A stretch of 64,000 nucleotides of DNA from JAPWJZ01 sp966211335 (lineage in GTDB: Bacteria > Pseudomonadota > Alphaproteobacteria > Micavibrionales > UBA2020). The DNA lies in contig CBIHNF010000002.1 in assembly GCA_966211335.1 (NCBI GenBank), positions 1-64,000 on the forward strand. Reading direction: 5' to 3'. Position 1 is the stretch's first letter. Every line of letters starts with the position of its first letter. The notes below the pieces were generated by a model, which was not told where the DNA came from, searched no databases, and saw only the letters and a program-made list of their open reading frames with translations. Positions 45,094 to 54,065 of the stretch are shown here, one piece after another. The position numbers and the translations under genes were made by a program.

Positions 45094-45098
45094 GAATC
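45094..45098. promoter_or_regulatory. GANTC (CcrM-type) methylation site in the ctrA upstream region
   Basis: GAATC lies about 50 bases upstream of the ctrA start, next to the CtrA boxes. In Caulobacter a GANTC site in the ctrA promoter couples transcription to replication. One site of five bases can occur by chance. Confidence 0.4.
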
Positions 45099-45103
45099 AG
45101 TCT

Positions 45104-45147
45104 TTAACTCACCCTTACAGTATACCATGAATGTTAATAAAGATTAA
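45104..45147 (-). promoter_or_regulatory. Predicted autoregulated ctrA promoter with two CtrA boxes
   Basis: On the minus strand TTAATC, a 17-base spacer and TATACT (45147 to 45119) form a promoter. The -35 is part of TTAA-N6-TTAA (45134-45147). A second box, TTAA-N7-TTAC on the plus strand (45104-45118), covers the region just after the -10. Both positions are typical of CtrA-controlled promoters. Confidence 0.55.
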
Positions 45148-45264
45148 AATTAGTTGCCTTCAAGACCGGAATGTTGAAAAAACCCGAATTATTTCAAAGC
45201 AAAAACCCGTTCATTCTTTTGGGGTAAATATGCGATAATACATCCAGAGGCGGGGGTTTCGGGC

Positions 45265-46653
45265 ATGAATACGAGCCATCATTTTATCGAAAACTTAACC
45301 GAAAGCGTCGGCGAACTGGCCGATTACCAGCTTTTCGGCCGCGTCACCAAAATCCTCGGCATGCTGGTCGAAATCGGCGGTGTTGAAAAAGAACTCGCCA
45401 TTGGCGACCGCTGCAATTTAACGCCCAAAGGGGCAGATCCCGTGCCGTGCGAAGTCGTGGGCTTCCGCGAAGGCCACGCGCTTGTCATGCCCTTCCGCCC
45501 GCTCGACCGTGTGGGCCTTGGCTGCCGCGCGGAAGTGGTGCCGGCGCAGCCTGCAGTTTATCCCAGCATGAGCTGGCTCGGCCGCGTCATCAACGCCTTC
45601 GGCGAACCGATCGACGGCAAAGGCCCGCTGGAGCAGGGCGAAGAACATATGCTGCTGAAAAACCGCCCGCCCGCCGCGCATGACCGCAAGCGCCTTGGCG
45701 ATAAGCTTGACCTTGGCGTCCGCGCCATTAACTGCTTCCTATCCACGACGCGCGGCCAGCGGATGGGTATTTTCGCGGGCTCCGGCGTCGGCAAGTCGGT
45801 CATGATGTCGATGCTGGCGCGCTACACCGAAGCGGAAGTTTCCGTCATCGGCCTGATCGGCGAGCGGGGCCGCGAGGTGCAGGAATTCCTGGAAGATGAC
45901 CTTGGAGCCGAAGGCCTTGCCCGCAGTGTCGTGATTGTTTCAACGTCCGATGAATCGCCGCTCATGCGCCGTCAGGCGGCGTATTTGACGCTGGCGGTTG
46001 CCGAATATTTCCGCGACCAGAATAAACAAGTGCTGTGCATGATGGACTCGGTCACGCGCTTTGCCATGGCGCAGCGCGAAATCGGCCTCTCGGCAGGGGA
46101 GCCGCCGACGTCGAAAGGCTATCCGCCGACGACCTTCTCGGAACTGGCGAAACTGCTGGAGCGCGCGGGCCCCGGCGTGAAGGGCAAGGGCGATATCACC
46201 GCCTATTTCTCCGTCCTCGTCGAAGGGGACGACCATAACGAGCCGATTTCCGACGCCGTGCGCGGCATCATCGACGGTCACGTGGTGCTGGAGCGGGCGA
46301 TTGCGGACCGCGGGCGCTACCCCGCCATCAATATCCTGCGCAGCATTTCGCGCTCCATGCCGCGCTGTCTGTCGCCGGAACAGGCGGAGCTGGTGAAGCG
46401 CGGCCGCGAAATCATGTCGACCTATGAGGACATGGCGGAGCTTATCCGCCTTGGCGCCTACCGCAAGGGCGCCGACCCCAAAGTGGACGAGGCGATTTTG
46501 ATTTACCCCAAGATCGAGGCGTTTCTGGCGCAGCGACCGACCGAAAAAACCTCGATGGTAGAGGGCTACCGCCAGCTGGCGCAGGTGCTCGGCATGCCCG
46601 CGCCGCCGGAGCCGAAAATGTCGCCCTCCGAATACATGAAGAAGAAGGGCTAA
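45265..46653 (+). CDS. fliI: Flagellar export ATPase FliI
   Basis: 462 residues. It has the F1-beta-like ATPase core with P-loop GSGVGKS at 172-178, preceded by GVRAINCFLSTTRGQRMGIF, Walker B VLCMMDSVTRFAMAQREI and SAGEPPTSKGYPPTTFSEL. It powers export of flagellar axial proteins with FliH and FliJ. It is divergent from ctrA and followed by fliJ after 11 bases. Confidence 0.95.
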   Translation: MNTSHHFIENLTESVGELADYQLFGRVTKILGMLVEIGGVEKELAIGDRCNLTPKGADPVPCEVVGFREGHALVMPFRPLDRVGLGCRAEVVPAQPAVYPSMSWLGRVINAFGEPIDGKGPLEQGEEHMLLKNRPPAAHDRKRLGDKLDLGVRAINCFLSTTRGQRMGIFAGSGVGKSVMMSMLARYTEAEVSVIGLIGERGREVQEFLEDDLGAEGLARSVVIVSTSDESPLMRRQAAYLTLAVAEYFRDQNKQVLCMMDSVTRFAMAQREIGLSAGEPPTSKGYPPTTFSELAKLLERAGPGVKGKGDITAYFSVLVEGDDHNEPISDAVRGIIDGHVVLERAIADRGRYPAINILRSISRSMPRCLSPEQAELVKRGREIMSTYEDMAELIRLGAYRKGADPKVDEAILIYPKIEAFLAQRPTEKTSMVEGYRQLAQVLGMPAPPEPKMSPSEYMKKKG

Positions 46654-46664
46654 GGTTTTAGCCG

Positions 46665-47087
46665 ATGGCCGACCTCTCCGTCCTCATCCGCCTGCATAAA
46701 CACGAGCTGGATGAAAAACGCCGCGCGCTGTCATCCCTCTATACCGAAATGGCGCTGCTGGAAAACCAGCGCCTCGCGCTCGAGCAGGAATTTGCGCGCG
46801 AAAAGGCCGCCGCCTCGGACGTGCAGGACATCCACTACACTTTCCCCCTTTACGCCGAAAAAGTGCAGAAGCGGCGGGAAGAGCTGGACAAACTGGAGCG
46901 CGCCCTCGAAATCAAGATCGACGTCGCCAAGGAATCCCTCATGGAAACCTTCAGCGAGCTCAAAAAATATGAAATGACGCAGGAAGAACGCGACCGCCTC
47001 GAGCGCGAAGAACAGCTCATCCGCGAAAACGCCAACTTCGACGCGATTGCGCTGGAAGGCTTTACCCGCAAGAAGTCGGAAGAATAG
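46665..47087 (+). CDS. fliJ: Flagellar export chaperone FliJ-like protein
   Basis: 140 residues, almost entirely helical with heptad patterns (two long antiparallel helices, about 5-60 and 65-125), the shape of FliJ. Sequence conservation in FliJ is low, so the call rests on size, coiled coil and position immediately after fliI. Confidence 0.75.
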   Translation: MADLSVLIRLHKHELDEKRRALSSLYTEMALLENQRLALEQEFAREKAAASDVQDIHYTFPLYAEKVQKRREELDKLERALEIKIDVAKESLMETFSELKKYEMTQEERDRLEREEQLIRENANFDAIALEGFTRKKSEE

Positions 47088-47142
47088 TGCTCTTCAAGCA
47101 GGAAGAATTTCTCGTCGACGCTTAGCGCGGCTATTCTGAAGT

Positions 47143-47988
47143 TCATTCCGATATTCTTACTGTTCCCAACAATTCATTTCTAACTGTCATGTAATAATGA
47201 TCACATTCTAAAAATTTTTTCGGTGTTATATTTAGATTAAAATAATCGTTCTGCTTTTTGAGAACATCAATAATGAGTCCTAAACTTGCAGCTATTGCAA
47301 TTTTTGAGTGAGATTGTTGCGCGGCAATTCTATCTACATCTGCCAGTGGTAAATACGCGTTGAAAATATTTGTATGCGCGGACAAGTTAGCAATTGCATA
47401 CGAGGGTAAATAAAGCTCTTGGTAAGGCTCACCTACGCATCTCACCATTGAGGCTAAATCCTTGTCCCACGAAATTTTCTGCTTGGTTGTCTGGCAAGTT
47501 TCACAATCTGTCTGTTGGAAAAGCTGTTTTGCATTTTTATAAGAATCTTCAATGGACGATACCTTCATATCTTCTGCTACAGCGACTAGCGAGTCCCATT
47601 CTTCTTTTTTTACGCCAGCGAATTCTGCTCCTTTCCAGACTTTGTGGAGGTTAATTGGATAGTATTTTATAAATAAATTAACTAATTGTGGATTTTTTAA
47701 AAGATATGCAATTGTAACCGCTTTTTCAAAAAAGCTTCTCAACAGTTTTAGCGAACCTTCGCCATGCCCATTTAATGCGAGAAATACGCAATCGTGAAAA
47801 TCATACCGGCTTGAATGGCCGATATTAAATACGACGGCGTCTAATTTTTCTGTGCCCTTTCTAACGATGTTTTGACGTGAAAAGCATTCGTTGGCGACGC
47901 TGAAGACCGCATATAGCGCCTCGTGAATGCTAGGATGTTTTCGTACGAGCTCTTCGCTGACAGGGGTGAATACAAATTCTTTTTGCAT
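47143..47988 (-). CDS. DUF5677-like hypothetical protein on an AT-rich segment
   Basis: About 281 residues from the ATG at 47988 (the frame is open to 48072). The core SSRYDFHDCVFLALNGHGEG then LLRSFFEKAVTIAYLLKNP resembles DUF5677 proteins, helical proteins of unknown function. The gene is visibly richer in A and T than all its neighbours and uses AT-ending codons. It sits opposite fliJ and separates it from the fliK-like gene. It is likely a late insertion. Confidence 0.6.
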   Translation of the reverse strand: MQKEFVFTPVSEELVRKHPSIHEALYAVFSVANECFSRQNIVRKGTEKLDAVVFNIGHSSRYDFHDCVFLALNGHGEGSLKLLRSFFEKAVTIAYLLKNPQLVNLFIKYYPINLHKVWKGAEFAGVKKEEWDSLVAVAEDMKVSSIEDSYKNAKQLFQQTDCETCQTTKQKISWDKDLASMVRCVGEPYQELYLPSYAIANLSAHTNIFNAYLPLADVDRIAAQQSHSKIAIAASLGLIIDVLKKQNDYFNLNITPKKFLECDHYYMTVRNELLGTVRISE

Positions 47989-48040
47989 GCAATTGTGTCC
48001 GTTTCGTAAAACTAAGGGGTAAATGAATTGTAGGTTTAAA

Positions 48041-50029
48041 TCAGACCAGTGCGCCCTGCGACGGCATATCAATCGTCACCCAATTCTGCGCCTTGGTCTG
48101 GAAGCTGATGCCGCCCTCGAGGCCCGTCTGCGCAAGGCCCTTGGCGTAGCCGTGCATCAGGTCCTGCCGCACATTGAAGGGCAGCGCTTCCTGGCTGCGC
48201 AGAATAATATCGAGGCGCTGTTTCTGCATGAGCCCGTCGAGCTGCATCGCGCCCATGCGGGAGAGATTGACGTTGAGGACGAAGCGCGTCGTCGCGCCCT
48301 TGTCATCGCCGCCCTGTTTCTGACCGTCGTGCTCGTGCTGCTGGCGGCGCAGGAACAGCTGGATCTGGCTGAGTTGTTCGTCATTCAGAAAGGGCAGGGA
48401 AATCGCGCGCCAGTCGCCGGAGATATTCTCCTTCGACTGCGCGGCGATGCGGGCGAAATCACCCGTCAGCCTGTCAACCAGCGCCTGCTTGCCGCCGTCT
48501 TTCAGGGCCTTCAGCGCGGGCGCGCCGATCCAGCTTTCAATATCGCCGAGGCGCAGCGCGGCGAGGAAGAACATCGCGGTCGGCACAAGGCGCGGCGAGG
48601 CATCGGGGATCGTGTTGCGCAGCGCGGCGGCGGCATCCGTGGCGCCGAGGTTTTGCAGCGCGTCCTGCAGGGCCGGCCATTGCGCGTCCAGCAGCGGCTG
48701 GAACTTTGCGGCGTCGCCCTTGAAGCTGCCCCAGGTGGAGGGGGTGAGGTTTTCCATCACTTCCCGCGGCGACATTTCCGTGGCAGAGAAGGTAAGTTTT
48801 GTGCCGACGGGCAGGGGCCCGGTATTTTTCAGGATATATAAATCACCGCCGACGCGCACAACCGGAAAGCCGTTTGGCGTGATGGATTCCACTTCGCCCG
48901 CCAGCTGGCTCATGTTCTGCGGCGGCAGAATATCGGGGGTGAGCGATGGGCGCGCGTTCGGCACGGGCGCAGTCGCCGGCGGCGTGATGGAGATGATTTT
49001 CAGCTGGTACATATTCTCCGGCATCTGGCTTGCAAACGGATTGCCCCCCTGCGGCGGCGCGGCCATGCGCGGGGCAAGGCCGGGGGTACCCAGGGACTGC
49101 ATGCTTTCCACCAGCGGCAACAGCCCGCGCAGCGCGCCCAGCGGGGAGGGCGCGACCTTCGGCACATCCGCCGCGGGCGTCAGCGACATTTTCGCCTCTG
49201 CCTGTGCCTTCACGATGTCCAGCGTATTGGCGTCTATCGCTTCCGGCGCGGCGGGGGCCGTCGGCAGGGGCGCGGCAACGGGCGAAGTGCGCGCTAGTAC
49301 CAGCGGCGGCAGCAGGTTCTGCAGCTTTGCCGCCACATCCGGCCGCGTCAGGTAATCGAGGATCGCTTTCTGCTGTTCGACGGGTAGTTCTTTCAGCGCG
49401 GCCGATATGTCCGGCGCGGCGGCAAGCTTGGCAAGGGCAGCGCCGTTTAAAGGGAGCGGCTTTGGCAGCGACATCACATCGGCGGCCCCAAGATTTTCGA
49501 TGATGGTCGCGGCGCGCGCAAGCTCCCCTGCCGGTACGGTCTCCTGCGGCTGCGGCGGTGTTTCATCCGGTACGCGGATAGCGGTGACGGCATCGCCGGG
49601 CTTTAAAGGCGGATGCGGCGGCGGAGCGAGCGGCCGCGCGGGCGGCGGCGCAACATCATCTGCCGTCTGCCGCGGCACGGGCGCGCGCAGCAGCGCGACA
49701 TTCGCCAGTTCCTGCTTGCTGCGCATGAACAGCTCGACCGACACGGCGGTATCGGGCGGCAGCGGGGTTTTGGACTGGATGGTGATATCGCCGGCAGGCG
49801 TTGCAATGCGCACATCGCCGGTCTGCGGATTGCTGGATACGACGCGGCCTTCAACGCGCAGCGCATCAACCGGATTGCGGTATTCGGGCGGCGCATCCTT
49901 CACAGGCGCGCCGTTGAGCAGCGCCTCGGCAAGGCCGCCGCTGCGCTGGGTAACGGGCGTGCTGGTAGAACCGGTGCTGGGCGCGCTGACGGCGGAGCTG
50001 GAAACCGGCGTGATTTTTGAATCGCTCAA
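48041..50029 (-). CDS. fliK: FliK-like flagellar hook-length control protein
   Basis: About 662 residues. A long Pro/Ala-rich first part (about 1-330), a middle part with a small beta-rich region (SITPNGFPVVRVGGDLYILK), and a C-terminal domain with NLSRMGAMQLDGLMQK, similar to the FliK C-terminal pattern. It is the last gene of the large flagellar operon, 19 bases after flhG. The start is taken as TTG at 50029 because AAGGA lies nine bases before it; an open frame continues to 50083 inside flhG. The FliK assignment rests on composition and context and is tentative. Confidence 0.55.
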   Translation of the reverse strand: MSDSKITPVSSSAVSAPSTGSTSTPVTQRSGGLAEALLNGAPVKDAPPEYRNPVDALRVEGRVVSSNPQTGDVRIATPAGDITIQSKTPLPPDTAVSVELFMRSKQELANVALLRAPVPRQTADDVAPPPARPLAPPPHPPLKPGDAVTAIRVPDETPPQPQETVPAGELARAATIIENLGAADVMSLPKPLPLNGAALAKLAAAPDISAALKELPVEQQKAILDYLTRPDVAAKLQNLLPPLVLARTSPVAAPLPTAPAAPEAIDANTLDIVKAQAEAKMSLTPAADVPKVAPSPLGALRGLLPLVESMQSLGTPGLAPRMAAPPQGGNPFASQMPENMYQLKIISITPPATAPVPNARPSLTPDILPPQNMSQLAGEVESITPNGFPVVRVGGDLYILKNTGPLPVGTKLTFSATEMSPREVMENLTPSTWGSFKGDAAKFQPLLDAQWPALQDALQNLGATDAAAALRNTIPDASPRLVPTAMFFLAALRLGDIESWIGAPALKALKDGGKQALVDRLTGDFARIAAQSKENISGDWRAISLPFLNDEQLSQIQLFLRRQQHEHDGQKQGGDDKGATTRFVLNVNLSRMGAMQLDGLMQKQRLDIILRSQEALPFNVRQDLMHGYAKGLAQTGLEGGISFQTKAQNWVTIDMPSQGALV

Positions 50030-50048
50030 AGCACGCCGTCCTTTCCTG

Positions 50049-50870
50049 TCAGGTGAGGATTTCCGCCACCACTTTGGCGGCAATTTTCTCGACGTCTTCC
50101 GCGGTTTCGGTATTCGGGTAGCGGGTCAGGTAGGGCGTCTGCGCGCGGATAGCGTCGCGCACGCGCTTGTCCTGCCGGATGGTGCCGAGCAGCGGCGGGG
50201 AGATTTTGAGGAAGTTCTTGCAGGCCTTCAAAATGGTGGCATAGGTGCCTTCGCCTTCCTTGGCGCTGCCGGTCATATTGACGACGATCTGCAGGTTGTC
50301 GCTATGCCCCGCGGCATGGCTGAGCTTGATAAAGGCATAGGCATCCGTCAGCGCGGTCGGCTCGTCCGTCGTCACCACAAAAGTGGTATCGGCAGCGGCG
50401 GCCATAAAGCGCACGGTGCGGTCAATGCCGGCGCCAAGGTCGATGATGATGGCGTCATATTTGCCGAGCAACCCGCGAATTTGTTCAATCACCTCCGCAA
50501 GGCGCGGCGGCGGCAGCGCGGCGAGGGAACCGGCGCCGGAGCGGCCGGCAACCACATCAAAACCGCCGACTTCGTAATGCTCAATCGCATGTTCCATGGA
50601 AACATTGCCTTCGACCACATCGGTAATATCGCGCTTTGCCATGAGGCCCAGCTGCACGTCGACGTTGGCGAGGCCTAAGTCACCGTCAAACAGCAGCACT
50701 TTCTTGCCCTGTTTCGCCAGCGCGGTCGAAAGCGAAATGGAAAACCACGTCTTGCCGACGCCGCCCTTGCCGGAGGCAACGGCGAAAAGGCGCTGCGCTG
50801 GGCCCCCGCGGGCGGCGGCAGGATTATTTCCGGTCGGTTTTGCAGGGGGTTTTTGCGTTTTTGTCGTCAT
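50049..50870 (-). CDS. flhG: MinD/ParA-type ATPase FlhG (FleN)
   Basis: 273 residues. Deviant Walker A ASGKGGVGKTWFSISLS, LLFDGDLGLANVDVQLGL and IIIDLGAGIDRTV identify a MinD-type ATPase of the FlhG group. It controls flagellar number and placement together with FlhF, whose gene ends six bases upstream. The N-terminus is Pro/Ala-rich. Confidence 0.85.
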   Translation of the reverse strand: MTTKTQKPPAKPTGNNPAAARGGPAQRLFAVASGKGGVGKTWFSISLSTALAKQGKKVLLFDGDLGLANVDVQLGLMAKRDITDVVEGNVSMEHAIEHYEVGGFDVVAGRSGAGSLAALPPPRLAEVIEQIRGLLGKYDAIIIDLGAGIDRTVRFMAAAADTTFVVTTDEPTALTDAYAFIKLSHAAGHSDNLQIVVNMTGSAKEGEGTYATILKACKNFLKISPPLLGTIRQDKRVRDAIRAQTPYLTRYPNTETAEDVEKIAAKVVAEILT

Positions 50871-50876
50871 GGCGGT

Positions 50877-51965
50877 TTACCTTTTCTTGCCCGTCGTTTG
50901 AGGGATAACGGGCATCAAAAATTCTGCAAGGCTGGCGGGCGTGACATCAAGGATGCCATTGGCGACCGCTGGCGTATGGCTCGCCTGTCCAAAGGCAAGG
51001 CCGCCCTTGTCGGCAGCGCTTAAAATGCCGCCGATGCGGCGCGCGAAGTCCAGCCGCGTGGGGATGATGCGCTTGACGCCGAGAATTTCAAACGTCATCG
51101 CCATTTCGGCGCTTTCCTCGGCATCAATGCCGGCGGGCAGGACGAGGGCGGTGTCCATGGTGTCAACCGTCATCAGTTTCGCCAGCATCTTCATTTCATT
51201 GGGATCGAAGGGGTTGAGGCCGCCGGTGTCGATGATAATCAGCGGCGCGTCGGATGCTTTTGTCAGCGCGGCCTTCAGCGATTTGGCGTCTTCCGCCTGC
51301 AATAGCGGCAGCTCGAGAATGTCGAGGAAGGCGGAGAGCTGCTCGATGCCGCCCGCGCGCGCGATGTCGGTCGTGATCACGGCCGGCATATGCCCTGCCA
51401 TGACCGCGCGGGTTGCCAGCTTTGCCGTCATCAGCGTTTTGCCGGCGCCCGGCGGGCCGACGAGCAAAATGGGTTCCGCCTGCCGCTGCGGCACCGGCTT
51501 GAAATCAAACACGCGCTCCAGCGATTTGGCGAGCGTGCGGCGCGGGTCGCGGCCCGTCTGGACGGTCGCGGCGCTCACGATTTTTTCAGATGTGCTGGCG
51601 GGCACGCGGTGCTTCAGCATCAGGTCCATGATCATCTCGACGATATCTTCCTCGTCGAAATCGCCAATCGGCGCGGCGGCGGCTTTCTGCACCTTCTGCG
51701 CATAGGATTTGAGGTCCTGCGCCGGCGTCGGGCGTTCCACGGCTTTCTCCGGCGCGCGTTTGGGGGAGGGCACGGGCGTCTTCATGAAAATCGGCTTGTC
51801 AAATTCCGGCGGGCTTGCGAATTCCTCATCCACCGCCGCGGTCACGCGGATCCAGCCCCCGGGGCTGTCTTTCGAACTCACGATAATTGCATCGTCGCCC
51901 AGCGCCTCCTTGATCTGGCGCATCGCGTCGCTCATGGTCTTGGCCTGGAATGTTTTAAGGCGCAT
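50877..51965 (-). CDS. flhF: Flagellar SRP-type GTPase FlhF
   Basis: 362 residues. The start MRLKTFQAKTMSDAMRQIKE is characteristic of FlhF, followed by a linker, an N domain and the G domain with P-loop GPPGAGKTLMTAKLA, DIARAGGIEQL and IIIDTGG. The G4 motif is PTRLDFARRIG, close to the SRP-GTPase TKLD pattern. FlhF helps place the flagellum at the pole. Located between flhA and flhG. Confidence 0.85.
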   Translation of the reverse strand: MRLKTFQAKTMSDAMRQIKEALGDDAIIVSSKDSPGGWIRVTAAVDEEFASPPEFDKPIFMKTPVPSPKRAPEKAVERPTPAQDLKSYAQKVQKAAAAPIGDFDEEDIVEMIMDLMLKHRVPASTSEKIVSAATVQTGRDPRRTLAKSLERVFDFKPVPQRQAEPILLVGPPGAGKTLMTAKLATRAVMAGHMPAVITTDIARAGGIEQLSAFLDILELPLLQAEDAKSLKAALTKASDAPLIIIDTGGLNPFDPNEMKMLAKLMTVDTMDTALVLPAGIDAEESAEMAMTFEILGVKRIIPTRLDFARRIGGILSAADKGGLAFGQASHTPAVANGILDVTPASLAEFLMPVIPQTTGKKR

Positions 51966-51974
51966 GGTTCTCTA

Positions 51975-54062
51975 TCACGTGATCTGGGCGAAGGTGCGGA
52001 TCTTCGCGCGGGGGTGGATTTCATTCTGCGACATCACAATCGTCTGCGGGCGGAACCGCTCGATGATGGAGCGCACATAGGGGCGGATGCTGGGGCTCGT
52101 CAGCAGCACCGGGCTTTCGCCCTTCATCGCCATGTCTTCATAAATCGCGCGGACGGACTGGATGAACTGCTGCAGGCGCGTCGGCGGCATGGCCAGCTGC
52201 TTTTCCTCGCCGGGGCCGACGAGGGCTTCGGCGAAAGACTGCTCCCATTCGCCGGACAATGTCACGAGCGGCAAAATACCGGCGTTGTTGGAATGCTGGT
52301 CGCAAATCTGCCGCGCAAGGCGGGCGCGGACGTGTTCCGTGATCATGGTGATATTCGAGGTAAAGCCGGTCGCTTCGGCAACCCCCTCCAGAATGGTCGG
52401 CAGGTCGCGGATGGAGACGCGCTCGGAGACGAGGTTCTGCAGCACGCGCTGCAGGCCGGTGACGGTAATTTTGGACGGCAGCACATCGGCGACCAGTTTC
52501 TGGTGCGACTTCGGCAATTCGTCCAGCAGCTTCTGCGTTTCGGCATAGGAGAGAAGATCGGACATATTGTCTTTGATAATCTCGGTGATATGCGTCGTGA
52601 CGACCGTTGCGGGGTCGACCACGGTATAGCCCTTGAAATGGGCTTCTTCGCGGTAGTCGGGGTTGATCCACATGGCGGGCAGGCCAAAGGTCGGCTCCCG
52701 TGTGGTTTCGCCGGGCAGTTCGATGCGGTCGCCCGACGGGTTCATGCAGAGCAGCATGTCGGGGCGGATATCGCCCTTGCCGGCGTCGATTTCCTTGATG
52801 CGGACGACGTAGGTGTTGGCGGGCAATTGCAAATTGTCCTGAATGCGGACGGAGGGCAGGATGAAGCCCATATCTTCCGCCAATTGGCGGCGGAGGCCCT
52901 TGATCTGTTCGGTCAACCGGCCTTTTTCCGGGTTGTTGACGAGGGGGAGCAGGCCATAGCCCAGCTCCACGCGGATATTGTCGATGGCGAGGGCCTTGGA
53001 AATCGGCTCCTCCGCGACGGGCGCCTTGATGGCGAGCTGCTTGTCGGCCTCGATCTTGGCGACTTCCAGCGTCTTGCGCGTCTTTAAGGTCTGGTAGCCG
53101 AAGAAGGCCGCAATGCCGCCCATGAGCAGGAAGGGGAAGGCGGGAATGCCGGGGATGAGCGCCAGCATGATCATCAGCACCGAGCTCATGATCATGGCTT
53201 GCGGATATTTCGACAGCTGGTTGAACAGCGCCTTCTCGGTCGAGCCCTGGATGCCGCCTTTGGAGACGAGCATACCCGAGGCGATGGAGACGATCAGCGC
53301 CGGAATCTGCGTGACAAGGCCATCACCGATGGTGAGGTGCGTGTAGAGGTGCGAGGCGTCATCAAACGACAGGTCGCGCTGCACCATGCCGATAATCATG
53401 CCGGCGATGATGTTGATGAAGACGATGAGCAGGCCGGCGATCGCATCGCCGCGCACGAATTTCGCCGCACCGTCCATGGAACCGAAGAAGGTACTTTCCT
53501 GCTCCAGCTGGGAGCGTTTGTATTTGGCTTCTTTTTCGTCGATGAGCCCTGCGGAAAGGTCGGCGTCAATCGCCATCTGCTTGCCGGGCATGGCGTCCAA
53601 GCTGAAACGCGCCGCGACTTCCGCGATGCGGCCCGCGCCCTTGGTGATGACGACGAAGTTGACGATGGTTAAAATGGCGAAGACGATAATACCGATGACG
53701 AAGTTGTCCTGCATGACGAAGCTGCCGAAGGCTTCAATCACGTGCCCCGCCGCCGCCTTGCCTTCATGCCCGTGCGATAAAATCAGGCGCGTCGAGGCAA
53801 GCGACAAGGCCAGCCGTATCATGGTCGAGACGAGCAGGATGGTCGGGAAAGACGAAAGATCGAGCGGTTTCTCGATAAACAGCGCCGTCATGAGGATGAG
53901 GACAGAGAAGCTTAAAGACAGCGCAAGGCAGACGTCCAGCAGAATGGGCGGCATCGGCAGGACAAGGACGATCAGGATCGCGATAATGCCGATCGCGAAG
54001 AGGATATCGCCCTTGATGCGGAAGCCCGGGCCCTTTGCAGCAACGGTGCCTGTTTCGGCCAT
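51975..54062 (-). CDS. flhA: Flagellar export gate protein FlhA
   Basis: 695 residues. Eight membrane helices in the first 330 residues contain the FHIPEP signature (RIAEVAARFSLDAMPGKQMA), followed by a large cytosolic domain (NPEKGRLTEQIKGLRRQLAE). FlhA is the proton-driven core of the flagellar type III export apparatus and docks chaperone complexes. It starts three bases after flbD. Confidence 0.95.
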   Translation of the reverse strand: MAETGTVAAKGPGFRIKGDILFAIGIIAILIVLVLPMPPILLDVCLALSLSFSVLILMTALFIEKPLDLSSFPTILLVSTMIRLALSLASTRLILSHGHEGKAAAGHVIEAFGSFVMQDNFVIGIIVFAILTIVNFVVITKGAGRIAEVAARFSLDAMPGKQMAIDADLSAGLIDEKEAKYKRSQLEQESTFFGSMDGAAKFVRGDAIAGLLIVFINIIAGMIIGMVQRDLSFDDASHLYTHLTIGDGLVTQIPALIVSIASGMLVSKGGIQGSTEKALFNQLSKYPQAMIMSSVLMIMLALIPGIPAFPFLLMGGIAAFFGYQTLKTRKTLEVAKIEADKQLAIKAPVAEEPISKALAIDNIRVELGYGLLPLVNNPEKGRLTEQIKGLRRQLAEDMGFILPSVRIQDNLQLPANTYVVRIKEIDAGKGDIRPDMLLCMNPSGDRIELPGETTREPTFGLPAMWINPDYREEAHFKGYTVVDPATVVTTHITEIIKDNMSDLLSYAETQKLLDELPKSHQKLVADVLPSKITVTGLQRVLQNLVSERVSIRDLPTILEGVAEATGFTSNITMITEHVRARLARQICDQHSNNAGILPLVTLSGEWEQSFAEALVGPGEEKQLAMPPTRLQQFIQSVRAIYEDMAMKGESPVLLTSPSIRPYVRSIIERFRPQTIVMSQNEIHPRAKIRTFAQIT

Positions 54063-54065
54063 CTG

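Noticed and set aside
51390..53087. 565-codon open frame on the + strand across flhF and flhA
   Set aside because: Both genes below it are certain; the frame is a shadow with no domain.
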